From the NCBI GenBank assembly GCA_938003835.1, contig CALKXJ010000005.1, positions 62,001 to 126,000 of the forward strand: DNA of 64,000 nucleotides, given 5' to 3'. The notes beneath the pieces are model-generated. The model was not told the origin of the DNA and searched no databases. It saw only the letters and a list, made by a program, of their open reading frames with translations. Numbering within the stretch: position 1 is the first letter of the stretch; the number at the start of each line of letters is the position of its first letter. A program made the translations under genes and the position numbers. This document shows, piece by piece, positions 26,967 to 36,368 of the stretch. Source of the DNA: an uncultured Bryobacteraceae bacterium (GTDB lineage: Bacteria > Acidobacteriota > Terriglobia > Bryobacterales > Bryobacteraceae).

Positions 26967-28148
26967 GTGAAGATTCACACCCGGGCCGTCCATGCCGGCG
27001 ACCGCAAGAAGCCCTCACCGGCCATCCCGGTGACGACGCCCGTCTATATGGCTTCGAGCTTCTTCTACGAGACGGCCGAGGAGCTCGACCGGGTCTTTGC
27101 CCGGGAACAGGAAGGGTATTGCTACGCGCGCTACGGCAACCCGACCAGCGCCGGGCTCGAGGAGTTGGTCGCCTCGCTCGAGAACGGCCGCGGCGCCCTG
27201 GCCTGCGCTTCCGGCATGGCGGCGCTCCACACCGCGTTGCTCGCCGCCCTCACCGACCGCGCCAAGTCCGTGCTCGCCGCGACCTCCCTCTACGGAGCCA
27301 CCTTCAACCTTCTGTTGCAGGTGCTCGAACCACTCGGCGTGAGCTGTCAGTTTGTGGACGCCTGTGACCTGGAGGCCGTCGCCGAAGCGGTCTCGCGCCG
27401 GCGGCCGGGGTGTCTGCTGGTGGAGACGATCTCGAATCCGCTGCTTCGCGTGGCGCCGCTCGACCGTCTGGCGGAGCTCGCTCGCGGCGCCGGCGCGGCC
27501 CTGGTGGTCGACAACACCTTTGCGACGCCGCTGCTGGTGCGCCCGCTCGAGCTCGGCGCCCACCTCGTCGTCCATTCCTTGACGAAGTTCCTGGCCGGAC
27601 ACGGCGACGTGCTCGGGGGTGTCGTGGTCTCCGACGACACCCATTACGAGACTCTGCGCGCGCTCGGCCGCACGGCGGGTCCCGTGCTCGGGCCCTTTGA
27701 GAGCTACCTGACGATGCGCGGCATCAAAACCTTCCCGCTCCGCATGGAGCGGCAGTGCGCCAATGCCCGGGAGCTGGCCGCCTGGCTGAGGCGCCATCCG
27801 CGCATCGAACGGGTTTATTACCCCGACGAGGCTGCTCACCCGGATGCCGCCAGCGTCGCCCGGCTGCTTCCCGGCCTTTACGGCGCCATCGTCAGCTTCG
27901 AAGTGCGCGACGCCGGCCGGGGGGAAATCCTGGCGCTGCTCGACCGGCTGAAACTCATCGTCCCGGCCACCTCGCTCGGCGATGTGCACACCATGATCCT
28001 TTACCCGGTGATGAGTTCACACCGCGAGATTTCGCCCAGGCAGCGCGAGCGGATGGGGATCCGCGACAACCTGCTGCGGATCTCCGCGGGCATCGAAGCC
28101 GTCGAGGACATTCAAGCCGACCTCGAACAGGCGCTGGCCGGCGTCTGA
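26967..28148 (+). CDS. Trans-sulfuration family PLP enzyme (cystathionine gamma-synthase/lyase-like)
   Basis: 393 residues of the Cys/Met metabolism PLP family. The Schiff base lysine is Lys207 in [12 protein letters not shown]; other family marks are YARYGNPT (53-60), ASGMAA (81-86), ETISNP (153-158) and VDNTFATP (181-188). It could be a cystathionine gamma-synthase, gamma-lyase, or O-acetylhomoserine sulfhydrylase; the sequence alone does not decide. GTG 26967 is the start, three bases after the cysS stop. It is likely co-transcribed with cysS, which fits cysteine metabolism. Confidence 0.88.
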   Translation: MKIHTRAVHAGDRKKPSPAIPVTTPVYMASSFFYETAEELDRVFAREQEGYCYARYGNPTSAGLEELVASLENGRGALACASGMAALHTALLAALTDRAKSVLAATSLYGATFNLLLQVLEPLGVSCQFVDACDLEAVAEAVSRRRPGCLLVETISNPLLRVAPLDRLAELARGAGAALVVDNTFATPLLVRPLELGAHLVVHSLTKFLAGHGDVLGGVVVSDDTHYETLRALGRTAGPVLGPFESYLTMRGIKTFPLRMERQCANARELAAWLRRHPRIERVYYPDEAAHPDAASVARLLPGLYGAIVSFEVRDAGRGEILALLDRLKLIVPATSLGDVHTMILYPVMSSHREISPRQRERMGIRDNLLRISAGIEAVEDIQADLEQALAGV

Positions 28149-28154
28149 GACCGC

Positions 28155-30152
28155 ATGTGGTTGCGTGGCGCCGCCGTCTTTCTCGGAGCCTTCCTGCTGT
28201 TCCAGGTTGAGCCGATCCTGGCCAAACAGATTCATCCGTGGTTCGGCGGCTCGGCCGCGGTCTGGACGATCTGCCTGGTCTTCTTTCAGACGGGTCTGCT
28301 GGCCGGTTACCTGTATGCTCACTGGGCGGCCACGCATCTGAAGCCGCAGACGCTCGCCCTGGCTCATGTCGCCTTGCTCGGGCTGAGCCTACTGAGCCTG
28401 CCGGTGATCCTTCCGGTGGGCTGGAAGCCTGAAGGCGGTGAAGATCCTTACCTGCACATCCTCGGTCTTTTGGCCGTTACAGCGGGCCTGCCGTATTTTC
28501 TGCTCGCCACCACCAGCCCGCTCATGCAGCTCTGGCACTGGCGCGAGCGAGCTGTCTCGATTCCCTACAAGCTATACGCCGTGGCCAACTTCGCCTCGCT
28601 GTGCGCCCTGCTGGCCTATCCGTTTCTGATCGAGCCTCACATTGCCACCCGCTGGCAGGCCTGGCTGTGGTCCGGCGCCTACGCGGCCTACGTGGCCCTG
28701 GCAGGTGCGGCGGCTCTTCGCAGCCGGCGCCATGCCGCCCCGGAGGACTGCTCCGGCGCCCTCCGCACAGGCTGGCCGGAGCGACTGACCTGGCTGGCGC
28801 TCGCCGCCGTTCCCTCTATGCTGCTGATGGCGGTCACCAACTTCCTGACACAGAACATCGCCTCCGTGCCGTTTCTGTGGCTGGTACCGCTCGGCCTGTA
28901 CCTGATCAGCTTCGTGTTGTGCTTCGGCTGGGAGCGCGCCTATACCTCCAGCGTCTCGATGCGGCTTCTGCCTCCCATTCTGGTGGCCATGGCCTGGTTC
29001 CTCTGGCAGCCCCGGCTCACCGGGCGTCATTGGATCGCCATCGCCGTCTACTCGGCCGGACTGTTCGTCTCCTCCATGTTCGCCCACGGCGAACTGGCGC
29101 GCCGGAAGCCGGAACCCGGGCGGCTGACCTCGTTCTATGTGTGGGTTGCCGCCGGCGGGGCGCTCGGCGGTCTGCTGGTGGCTGTCGGTGCGCCGCTCGT
29201 CTTCCCGGGAGATTTCGAGTTGCCCACCGCCCTTGCCGCCGCCGGCCTGACCGCCCTTCTCCTGCTGGGCCGCCGAGGTTGGGCACTGGCGGCGGTCTGG
29301 GTGGTGGTCACCGCCTTTCTGGCGCTCACCACGGTCCGCTATGCGGAGTCATTTCTGGCCGGAGCACAGGTGGCCGTCCGCGACTTTTATGGCAGTCTCC
29401 GGGTCATGGAGTTTCCGAGCGCGCGCGAAGGCGAGCGGATCCGCATGCTGGTCCACGGCGGCGTCGATCACGGGCGCCAGTTCCTGAATCCCGAATTGCG
29501 CCGGCTGCCGACGACCTACTACGGGCTCGATTCTGGGATCGGGCTGCTGTTGAGCCACCTGGGGGCTCCCGCGGCGCACATCGGCGTCATCGGCCTGGGC
29601 ACGGGAACGCTGGCCACGTACGGCCGCGCGGGAGACCGCATCCGCTTTTACGAGCTCAACCCGAAGGTCATCGAGCTGGCGCACCGGCATTTCTCTTTCC
29701 TCGCCGACTCGCGCGCTGCCATCGAGATCGTTGCGGGTGACGGGCGCCTTTCGCTCGAGCGCGAGCCGCCGCAGCAGTTCGACGTGCTTGCCGTGGACGC
29801 CTTCGCCGCCGGCGCGATTCCGGTTCACCTTCTTTCGCTCGAGGCCTTCACCGTCTATCTGCGCCACGTCCGGCCCGGGGGCGTTCTGGCGCTGAACATC
29901 ACCAGCGGAGGCTTGAACCTGGCGCCGGTGGTGGCCCGGGCGGCCGAGGCGCTCGGCTGCCACGGGCTCCTGATTCACCATCTCGGAGCGCCCGAGGAGG
30001 AGACCTGCGCCTCCACCTGGGCCTTGTTGGCGCGCGAGCCGGGACGTCTGGCCCACGATGCGCTTGCCCGCGCCGCCGCCCCGCTACGCACCGCGCCGCG
30101 TGTGCGTCTGTGGACCGACGACTACAGCAACCTGCTCGCCGTGCTCAAGTGA
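28155..30152 (+). CDS. Membrane-fused spermidine-synthase-like protein
   Basis: 665 residues. The N-terminal half (to about 400) is a polytopic membrane domain with about ten hydrophobic helices beginning at AAVFLGAFLLFQVEP. The C-terminal half is a spermidine synthase-like Rossmann fold with GVIGLGTGTLA (nucleotide loop), FYELNPKVIELA (acidic strand end) and DVLAVDAFAAGAIPVHL. Members of this group are widely annotated as fused MFS/spermidine synthases, but the polyamine reaction is not proven for them. The start ATG lies six bases after the stop of the upstream PLP gene. It is convergent with the PIG-L gene. Confidence 0.8.
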   Translation: MWLRGAAVFLGAFLLFQVEPILAKQIHPWFGGSAAVWTICLVFFQTGLLAGYLYAHWAATHLKPQTLALAHVALLGLSLLSLPVILPVGWKPEGGEDPYLHILGLLAVTAGLPYFLLATTSPLMQLWHWRERAVSIPYKLYAVANFASLCALLAYPFLIEPHIATRWQAWLWSGAYAAYVALAGAAALRSRRHAAPEDCSGALRTGWPERLTWLALAAVPSMLLMAVTNFLTQNIASVPFLWLVPLGLYLISFVLCFGWERAYTSSVSMRLLPPILVAMAWFLWQPRLTGRHWIAIAVYSAGLFVSSMFAHGELARRKPEPGRLTSFYVWVAAGGALGGLLVAVGAPLVFPGDFELPTALAAAGLTALLLLGRRGWALAAVWVVVTAFLALTTVRYAESFLAGAQVAVRDFYGSLRVMEFPSAREGERIRMLVHGGVDHGRQFLNPELRRLPTTYYGLDSGIGLLLSHLGAPAAHIGVIGLGTGTLATYGRAGDRIRFYELNPKVIELAHRHFSFLADSRAAIEIVAGDGRLSLEREPPQQFDVLAVDAFAAGAIPVHLLSLEAFTVYLRHVRPGGVLALNITSGGLNLAPVVARAAEALGCHGLLIHHLGAPEEETCASTWALLAREPGRLAHDALARAAAPLRTAPRVRLWTDDYSNLLAVLK

Positions 30153-30162
30153 GCGATCCGGG

Positions 30163-30942
30163 CTACAAGGTGGTGCGAATCACCAGCTCCGGGCCGAGCA
30201 GCTCCTCGAGCAGCGGGCTCTGCGGGTAGGGGTGGCCTTTGTAGCGGCGGAAGCCTTCCCCGTACTCGCGACCGGCCAGCCGGCCCCGGTTGCGCGTCCA
30301 CCGCTCCATCGTTTCCAGATAGTCGTCCATGCCGTGATGGCGCAGCAGCCACTGGCGCTGGCTGTCATGCTTGGCCAGCATGGCGCGCTTGGTTTCGAGC
30401 ATCGACGAAACGTCGACGACGAAATCAGGCACGATAAGGCGCCCGTCGCGGTCCGTGCCTTCGACCGGATCGGCGAAGTAGAGATGGGGAATCGCCTCGA
30501 GCGCAGGCGCGGAATCATAGGCCGAAGTGTCGTAGTTGGGCGCGGGAGCGCCGAAGCAGGCGTCGCGAACCAGCTCGCTGGTGGCCTCGTGGTCGCACAT
30601 GTAATCGACCGGCGAGGCCGTGATCACCAGATCCGGCCGGAGGCGCCGCAGGAGCGCCGTGACGCGCCGGCGCGAGGGATCGTCGGAGAAGACGGCCAGG
30701 TCACGAAACTCTGCACACAGGTACTCGGCGCCGATCAGCGCCGCCGCCTCGGCCGCTTCGCGTCGCCGGATCGCGCTGATCTGCTCAGCCGGATACTCGG
30801 TGGTTCCGCAGTCGCCGGGCGTCATCGTCACGATCGTGATCGAGTGGCCTCGCGCCGCCAGCAGCGCCAGCGTGCCGCCGGCGAGCATCTCGGCGTCGTC
30901 AGGATGGGCGTGAATGAAAGCGATGCGCTTCCGCTCGGACAC
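30163..30942 (-). CDS. PIG-L family deacetylase
   Basis: 259 residues of the PIG-L/LmbE zinc-dependent N-deacetylase family, which acts on GlcNAc-linked substrates such as mycothiol, bacillithiol or glycan precursors. The zinc-binding AHPDDAE motif is at 12-18; the downstream His-x-x-His-like ligand set appears in MCDHEATSELV. It is only a few bases from the pntB stop and is convergent with the spermidine-synthase-like gene. The substrate is unknown. Confidence 0.85.
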   Translation of the reverse strand: MSERKRIAFIHAHPDDAEMLAGGTLALLAARGHSITIVTMTPGDCGTTEYPAEQISAIRRREAAEAAALIGAEYLCAEFRDLAVFSDDPSRRRVTALLRRLRPDLVITASPVDYMCDHEATSELVRDACFGAPAPNYDTSAYDSAPALEAIPHLYFADPVEGTDRDGRLIVPDFVVDVSSMLETKRAMLAKHDSQRQWLLRHHGMDDYLETMERWTRNRGRLAGREYGEGFRRYKGHPYPQSPLLEELLGPELVIRTTL

Positions 30943-32334
30943 TTAGAGCTCCTTGACGGCTTGAATCAGATCGCCCACGGCCTTCTTGCCGTCGGAGAAG
31001 AACATCAGGGTATTGTCGGCGGCAAACAGCGGATTCGGAATGCCGGCAAAGCCGGGACTGAGACTTCGTTTCACCACCACCACGGTGTGCGCCTTGTCGA
31101 CGTCGATGATCGGCATGCCCGCGATCGGGGAGTTTGGATCGGTGCGCGCCACCGGGTTGACGACGTCGTTGGCGCCGATGACGATGGCCACATCGGTCTG
31201 CGGCAGCAGCGCGTTCACCTGCTCCATCTCGAGCAGCTTCTCGTAAGGAACTTCAGCCTCTGCCAGCAGCACGTTCATGTGGCCCGGCATGCGGCCGGCC
31301 ACCGGATGGATGCCGTAGACCACCTCGGCTCCGCGCGCCTCGAGCAGGTCGGCAAGCTGGCGCAACGAATGTTGCGCCTGCGAGACCGCCAGCCCGTAAC
31401 CCGGGACAATGACCACGCGCCGCGCGTTCTCGAGCACCATGGCGATCTCCTCAGCCGAGGCGGCCTTGATCTTGCCGGCATAGACCGCATCGGCGCTCGC
31501 CGCCGCCGAGGGCGCCACGGCCCCGACGCCGCCAAAGAGCACGTTGGCGAGCGACCGGTTCATCGCCTTGCACATGATCGCCGTCAGGATGATGCCGCTG
31601 GCGCCCACGAGCGAGCCGGCGATGATCAGCATGTTGTTGGTCAGCACGAAGCCCGTGGCCGCCGCCGCCAGTCCCGAGTACGAGTTGAGCAGCGAGATCA
31701 CCACCGGCATGTCGGCGCCGCCGATCGGGATGGTCACCAGCACGCCGAGCACGGACGCGATCGCGACCAGAATCCAGTACCAGTTCGTGTTGGCCGGCTC
31801 GTAGACGATCAGCCCGCAGGCGACCAGCGCCGCAGCGAGCAGCACGCCGTTCAAGAGGTGCTGGCCTTTGAACAGCACCGGAGCGCCGGAGACGATCTCT
31901 TCGAGTTTGGCGAAGGCCACCAGGCTCCCCCAGAAGGTGACGCCGCCGATCAGGCCGCTGGCGCCGGTGGCCACGAGCATGTCGACCGGGGCGCCCTGCT
32001 GCGCCAGCATGGTTTCCACCAAGGCGGCGCCGGCCACCAGCGCGCTCGCCGCCCCGCCGAAGCCGTTGAGCAGCGCCACCATTTGCGGCATCGCCGTCAT
32101 GCGGACCTTGAGCGCCAGCACGGCGCCGATCGCCGAGCCCACCACCAGCCCGGCGACGATGAGTTTGTAATCGATGATCTGCCGGTTGAGCAGCGTCACC
32201 ACGATGGCGATCAGCATCCCGGTGGCGCCGAGCAGGTTGCCCCGGACCGCCGTGCGCGGGTGGGACAGACCTTTGAGCCCGAAGATGAACAGGGCGGCGG
32301 AAAGCAGATAGGCAAGATTGATCAAAGCGCTCAT
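30943..32334 (-). CDS. pntB: NAD(P) transhydrogenase subunit beta
   Basis: 463 residues. The membrane part (about 1-260, many Ala/Val/Leu helices) is followed by the NADP-binding dIII domain with IVPGYGLAVSQAQH, then VNALLPQTDVAIVIGANDVVNP and the terminal VVVVKRSLSPGFAGI-type motif. Couples hydride transfer between NADH and NADP to proton movement. It is the last of three pnt genes; an ATG starts 13 bases after the pntA2 stop. Confidence 0.95.
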   Translation of the reverse strand: MSALINLAYLLSAALFIFGLKGLSHPRTAVRGNLLGATGMLIAIVVTLLNRQIIDYKLIVAGLVVGSAIGAVLALKVRMTAMPQMVALLNGFGGAASALVAGAALVETMLAQQGAPVDMLVATGASGLIGGVTFWGSLVAFAKLEEIVSGAPVLFKGQHLLNGVLLAAALVACGLIVYEPANTNWYWILVAIASVLGVLVTIPIGGADMPVVISLLNSYSGLAAAATGFVLTNNMLIIAGSLVGASGIILTAIMCKAMNRSLANVLFGGVGAVAPSAAASADAVYAGKIKAASAEEIAMVLENARRVVIVPGYGLAVSQAQHSLRQLADLLEARGAEVVYGIHPVAGRMPGHMNVLLAEAEVPYEKLLEMEQVNALLPQTDVAIVIGANDVVNPVARTDPNSPIAGMPIIDVDKAHTVVVVKRSLSPGFAGIPNPLFAADNTLMFFSDGKKAVGDLIQAVKEL

Positions 32335-32347
32335 GGCGGAACGGCCT

Positions 32348-32629
32348 TCAATGCTTGCGGCGGAACATCTTGAGCATCCGGTCGGTGACCAGAAAGCCGC
32401 CGACGACGTTGATCATGGCGAAGACCACGGCGGCAAAGCCCAGGATCGTGGTCAGGGTGGTGTGCTGCGTGCCCGCCGACAGCAGAGCCCCCACGATGGT
32501 GATCCCCGAGATCGCGTTGGAACCCGACATCAGCGGCGTATGCAAGGTCGGCGGCACCTTGGTGATGACCTCGAAACCGACGAAGATGGCCAGCACAAAA
32601 ATGGTGACGGAAACGACAACGGTATCCAT
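32348..32629 (-). CDS. pntA2: NAD(P) transhydrogenase subunit alpha, part 2
   Basis: 93 residues: the small membrane portion (four hydrophobic segments) of the alpha subunit, recognisable by FVGFEVITKVPPTLHTPLMSG (in pieces) and SGSNAISGIT. In many bacteria alpha is split as here, with a soluble part 1 and a membrane part 2. The start ATG overlaps the stop of pntA1 by one base at 32629. Confidence 0.92.
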   Translation of the reverse strand: MDTVVVSVTIFVLAIFVGFEVITKVPPTLHTPLMSGSNAISGITIVGALLSAGTQHTTLTTILGFAAVVFAMINVVGGFLVTDRMLKMFRRKH

Positions 32630-33795
32630 TACTGCTTCTCCCCGCTTTGCGCCGGGGCGGCGAGCTGTGGATGCACCACCTGGCCCCGGTCGATGATCAT
32701 CGTCTCGCGCACAATCTCATCATGGGCGTCAGGAGCGAGCCGCCCCTCCTTGACCATACTCAGAAGGAAAGTCGAGATGTTCCGGGCGTACATCTGGCTG
32801 GCGTGCACCGGGACGCTCGAAGGCAGATTCAGGGGACCGAGGATGGTGACGCCTCCTTCGACGACCGTCTCGCCGGGCCGCGTCAGCTCGCAGTTGCCGC
32901 CGCGCTCGGCGGCAAGGTCGACAATGACCGAGCCGGGCCGCATGGCCGCGACCATCTCGCGCGTGACGAGCACCGGCGCCCGCCGGCCCGGCACCGCCGC
33001 CGTGGTGATGACGACGTCGTGCTCGGCGACCGCGCGCGCCATCAGCTCCCGCTGCCGCCGGTAGAACTCCTCGTCCAGCGCCTTCGCGTAGCCGCTTTTG
33101 TCTTCGACGCCCGCGGTCTCCAGCGGCAGCTCGAGGAACTTGGCGCCCAGGCTCTCCACCTGCTCCTTGACCGCCGGCCGGACGTCGTAAGCCTCCACCA
33201 CCGCGCCCAGCCGCCGCGCCGTGGCGATCGCCTGCAATCCGGCAACGCCCGCACCGAGAACGAACACCTTGGCGGGCGCCAGCGTGCCGGCGGCCGTCAT
33301 CAGCAGCGGGAACATCTTGGGCAGACGGTCGGCGGCCAGCAGGACCGCCTTGTAGCCGGCCACGGTCGCCATGGAGGAGAGCGCATCCATGCTCTGCGCC
33401 CTTGTGATGCGCGGCATCAGCTCCATGGCGAAGGCGGTAATGCCGGTGCGCGCCGCCTCTTCCACGGCCTTGGGGGCCGACAGCGGCTCCCAAAACCCGA
33501 TCAGGGTCTGGCCGGCGCGCATCCGACTGAGGTCGTCGCGCCCGGCCTCGGGGTTCGCGCCGTAACAGCGCACCTGAAGGACGACCTCTGCCTTCTCGAA
33601 CAGCTCGGCGCGCGAGGCAACCAGGCGCGCTCCCCGCTCGGCGTAGGCTTCGTCGGCGAAGCCGGCGGCCTCGCCGGCGCCGACCTCAACAAGTACCTCA
33701 GCTCCAGCTTTGATGACGGCTGCCAGCGCGGCGGGGATCAGCGCGACCCGACGTTCGCCCGGATAGGTCTCTTTGGGAACTCCGACCGTGACCAC
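32629..33795 (-). CDS. pntA1: NAD(P) transhydrogenase subunit alpha, part 1
   Basis: 388 residues, soluble NAD-binding dI domain homologous to alanine dehydrogenase. It shows MVTVGVPKETYPGERRVALIP at the N-terminus (given up to the 20-residue limit as VPKETYPGERRVALIP), RITRAQSMDALSSMATVAGY, and the nucleotide loop VLGAGVAGLQAIATA. First gene of the operon; Rrf2 gene lies downstream of its promoter region on the same strand. Works with pntA2 and pntB in the inner membrane. Confidence 0.95.
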   Translation of the reverse strand: MVTVGVPKETYPGERRVALIPAALAAVIKAGAEVLVEVGAGEAAGFADEAYAERGARLVASRAELFEKAEVVLQVRCYGANPEAGRDDLSRMRAGQTLIGFWEPLSAPKAVEEAARTGITAFAMELMPRITRAQSMDALSSMATVAGYKAVLLAADRLPKMFPLLMTAAGTLAPAKVFVLGAGVAGLQAIATARRLGAVVEAYDVRPAVKEQVESLGAKFLELPLETAGVEDKSGYAKALDEEFYRRQRELMARAVAEHDVVITTAAVPGRRAPVLVTREMVAAMRPGSVIVDLAAERGGNCELTRPGETVVEGGVTILGPLNLPSSVPVHASQMYARNISTFLLSMVKEGRLAPDAHDEIVRETMIIDRGQVVHPQLAAPAQSGEKQ

Positions 33796-33881
33796 AGAAG
33801 CTGCTCCTCAATTTTTCGCTCCAAAGGGCAAACGGATATTGTTTCACAATCGGGCAGGCCGTGCAGCAAGGACCCGGCGCT

Positions 33882-34364
33882 TCAGCCCACCGGGTCCGCC
33901 TCGGAGAGCCTGTTTGGGGTGTAGGGTGCGGGCCAAATCATTTCCGGCTTGGACTCTGCCGCCAGCCGGCCGATCGTCGTGTTGCGGAGCACGCCGTCCA
34001 CAGCCGCCTGCAAGCTCCGCCACAGCCCGCGCAGCGAGCACTCCGGCGAACGGACGCAGGTGGCCACCTGTCCGGTGTGGGTTCGGCAGAACGCCTCGCG
34101 GAAGATGGGGCCGCCGAGCGCCTCCATCACCTCGCCGACGACGATTTCCTCGGCCGGCCGCGCCAGCGTGTAGCCGCCGATCTTGCCCCGGGCCGCCTTC
34201 ACGAACCCGGCGCGCCGCAAAATGCGGAGCAGCTTGCCGGCATACGCCTCGGAGATCCCCTCGCTCCGGCTAATGTCGGGAATCGTGAGGCTTCCGCCGG
34301 GCCCCTGCTCGGCCAGCCGCAGCAGGCACCGCAGCCCGTACTCTTCGTGATTGCTGAGTTTCAT
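33882..34364 (-). CDS. Rrf2 family transcriptional regulator with cysteine triad
   Basis: 160 residues. A winged helix (about 1-80) with SNHEEYGLRCLLRLA and the recognition region ISRSEGISEAYAGKLLRILRRAGFV, then a loop with Cys93, Cys103 and Cys109 (C-x9-C-x5-C), the position of the Fe-S ligands in IscR/NsrR/SufR-type members. It probably senses Fe-S status and controls the suf operon. ATG 34364 is chosen because it begins the conserved MKLSNHEEYGL and its first four bases overlap the sufT stop (ATGA). An upstream in-frame start would cover sufT. Confidence 0.88.
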   Translation of the reverse strand: MKLSNHEEYGLRCLLRLAEQGPGGSLTIPDISRSEGISEAYAGKLLRILRRAGFVKAARGKIGGYTLARPAEEIVVGEVMEALGGPIFREAFCRTHTGQVATCVRSPECSLRGLWRSLQAAVDGVLRNTTIGRLAAESKPEMIWPAPYTPNRLSEADPVG

Positions 34365-34702
34365 CCCGCCAGCCTCTCGGGAGGAATCACATCTCCGATG
34401 CCGAGCGCCAGCCGCGCACTCTCCGACATCCGCGCGGGACTCCACGGCGGATCGAAGACCAGCTCGACCCGTGCCCCCGTCACGCCGGCCACCGAGCGGA
34501 CCCTGGCCTCCACCTGCGCCGGCAGCGAACCCGCCACCGGACAGTTGGGCGCCGTCAGCGTCATTTGGATTGACACGACACCGGAAGCATCCACGTCCAG
34601 CCCGTAAATCAGCCCGAGGTCGTAGATGTTGACCGGAATCTCCGGATCGTAAACCGTCCGAAGCGCCCGGATCACCGCTTCGCGCAAGGATTCCTGGCTC
34701 AT
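34361..34702 (-). CDS. sufT: SufT-like DUF59 (MIP18 family) protein
   Basis: 113 residues: a stand-alone MIP18/DUF59 domain with the family signatures VYDPEIPVNIYDLGLIYG (17-34) and MTLTAPNCPVAG, the Cys at position 54 being the conserved one used in Fe-S assembly. The closing VFDPPWSPARMSE is typical. SufT-like proteins assist Fe-S cluster maturation and loading. ATG 34702 overlaps the sufU stop (ATGA at 34699-34702) and the end overlaps the Rrf2 start, so the genes are translationally coupled. Confidence 0.88.
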   Translation of the reverse strand: MSQESLREAVIRALRTVYDPEIPVNIYDLGLIYGLDVDASGVVSIQMTLTAPNCPVAGSLPAQVEARVRSVAGVTGARVELVFDPPWSPARMSESARLALGIGDVIPPERLAG

Positions 34703-35136
34703 TCGGTCGACATCGCCTCCTTCCGCCCGCGCAGCGCCGCCCGCAGGGTGTGCCAGGCGAGCGTGGCGCACTTGACGCGTGCCGGAAACTCCCTCACCCC
34801 GGCAAAGACGGCCAGTTTCCCCAGATTCTCCGCGGCCGTCTGGTCCTTGGTCACCAGATCCAAGAAGCGCGTCAGGAGGTTCTCCGCCTCGGTCACCGTC
34901 TTGCCTTTGAGCGCCTCCGTCATTAGCGAGGCTGACGAGGTGGAGATGGCACAGCCGGACCCTTCGAACCGGATCTCATCGATCCTGCCGTCGCGCTCTT
35001 TCAAGAAGAGCGTGCAGCGATCGCCGCATAGGGGATTGTAGCCCTCGGCCTGGCGATTGGCGTCCTCCAGTCGGCCGTAATTGCGCGGCCGTTTGCTGTG
35101 ATCCAGGATGATCTCCTGGTAGAGTTCGTTGATCAT
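34699..35136 (-). CDS. sufU: SufU/NifU-like Fe-S assembly protein
   Basis: 145 residues. The zinc/acceptor site is complete: Cys37 and Asp39 in NPLCGDRC, Cys62 in GSGCAIS, and Cys123 in RVKCATLAW. SufU proteins accept sulfur from SufS or scaffold clusters. The region around residues 75-100 carries the SufU-type insertion, which separates it from IscU. The start overlaps the sufS stop by four bases (ATGA at 35133-35136). Confidence 0.92.
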   Translation of the reverse strand: MINELYQEIILDHSKRPRNYGRLEDANRQAEGYNPLCGDRCTLFLKERDGRIDEIRFEGSGCAISTSSASLMTEALKGKTVTEAENLLTRFLDLVTKDQTAAENLGKLAVFAGVREFPARVKCATLAWHTLRAALRGRKEAMSTE

Positions 35137-36368
35137 CGTTCGAAGATTCGCCGGACCTTGTCAAGGCCGGCGACCAGCGCGTCAATTTCTTCGCGCGTAT
35201 TGTACAGGGCGAAGGAGGCTCGCGTGGTGGCCGCCACCCCGAAGCGCTCCATCACCGGCTGCGCGCAGTGGTGACCGGTTCGAACGGCGATGCCCTGCTG
35301 GTCGAGGATGGTGCCGACATCGTGCGGATGCACGCCGTTGAGCGTAAACGAGATCACGGCTGCCTTCTCGCGCGCCGTGCCCAGAATCCTCAGGCCCGGC
35401 ACTTGGCCGAGCGCCTGCGTGGCGTAATCGAGCAGCTCATGCTCATGCGCGGCGACCGGCTCCAGGCCCACCTGCTCGAGGTAGTCGACCGCCGCTCTGA
35501 GGCCGATCGCGCCGGCAATATGCGGCGTACCCGCTTCGAACTTATACGGCAGCGTGTTGAAGGTGGTGCGCTCGAAGCTCACCGACTCGATCATATCGCC
35601 GCCGCCCTGATACGGGGGCATGGCCTCGAGCCGCTCCTGCTTGCCGTAGAGTACGCCGATACCGGTCGGCCCGTAGACCTTGTGGCCCGACAGCACGTAG
35701 AAGTCGCAGTCGAGTGCGCGCACGTCGATGGGCAGGTGGGCCGCCGCCTGCGCCCCGTCGACAAGCACCGCCGCCCCCCAGTCCCGCGCCAGCTGGATAA
35801 TCCGGCGCACCGGTGTGATGGTGCCGAGCGCATTCGAGACGTGCGTGATAGCAACGATCTTCGTCCGCGGTCCGAGCATCCGCTCGTAGGCCGCCAAGTC
35901 CAGCTCGCCGTTGTCGAGTACCGGGATCACCCGGAGCACGGCGCCCCGCTGGTCGCGCAGCATCTGCCAGGGCACGATGTTCGAGTGGTGCTCCAGGTGA
36001 GAAAGAATGATCTCGTCGCCCGGGCCGACTGCCAGCCGGCCCCAGCTTTGCGCCACCAGATTGATGCCCTCGGTGGCGCCGCGCACGAAGATGATCTCGC
36101 GGGCATGAGCCGCATTGAGGAAGCGCCGGAGCCTTTCCCGCGCTCCTTCGTAGGCTTCGGTAGCCCGCTCGCTCAGCTCGTGCACGCCCCGGTGGATGTT
36201 GGCATTGTCGTTGCGGTAGTAGTCCAGAATGGCGTCCAGCACACACTGCGGCTTCTGCGTCGTGGCCGCGTTGTCCAGATAGACGAGCGGCCGCCCACGG
36301 ACGGGGCGGCCGAGAATGGGAAAATCCTTGCGAAGCGCGGCGACGTCGAGCTTAGCCAGCGCGGTCAT
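35133..36368 (-). CDS. sufS: Cysteine desulfurase SufS
   Basis: 411 residues, PLP-dependent cysteine desulfurase, type II. The PLP lysine is Lys230 in SGHKVYGPTG; the active-site cysteine is in RTGHHCAQP near residue 360; LDNAATTQKP at 31-40 and the ATEGINLV region are family marks. Supplies sulfur to SufU. ATG 36368 begins MTALAKLDVAALRKDFP, the conserved start; the long upstream in-frame extension overlaps sufD and is discarded. Overlap with sufD is 17 bases. Confidence 0.95.
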   Translation of the reverse strand: MTALAKLDVAALRKDFPILGRPVRGRPLVYLDNAATTQKPQCVLDAILDYYRNDNANIHRGVHELSERATEAYEGARERLRRFLNAAHAREIIFVRGATEGINLVAQSWGRLAVGPGDEIILSHLEHHSNIVPWQMLRDQRGAVLRVIPVLDNGELDLAAYERMLGPRTKIVAITHVSNALGTITPVRRIIQLARDWGAAVLVDGAQAAAHLPIDVRALDCDFYVLSGHKVYGPTGIGVLYGKQERLEAMPPYQGGGDMIESVSFERTTFNTLPYKFEAGTPHIAGAIGLRAAVDYLEQVGLEPVAAHEHELLDYATQALGQVPGLRILGTAREKAAVISFTLNGVHPHDVGTILDQQGIAVRTGHHCAQPVMERFGVAATTRASFALYNTREEIDALVAGLDKVRRIFER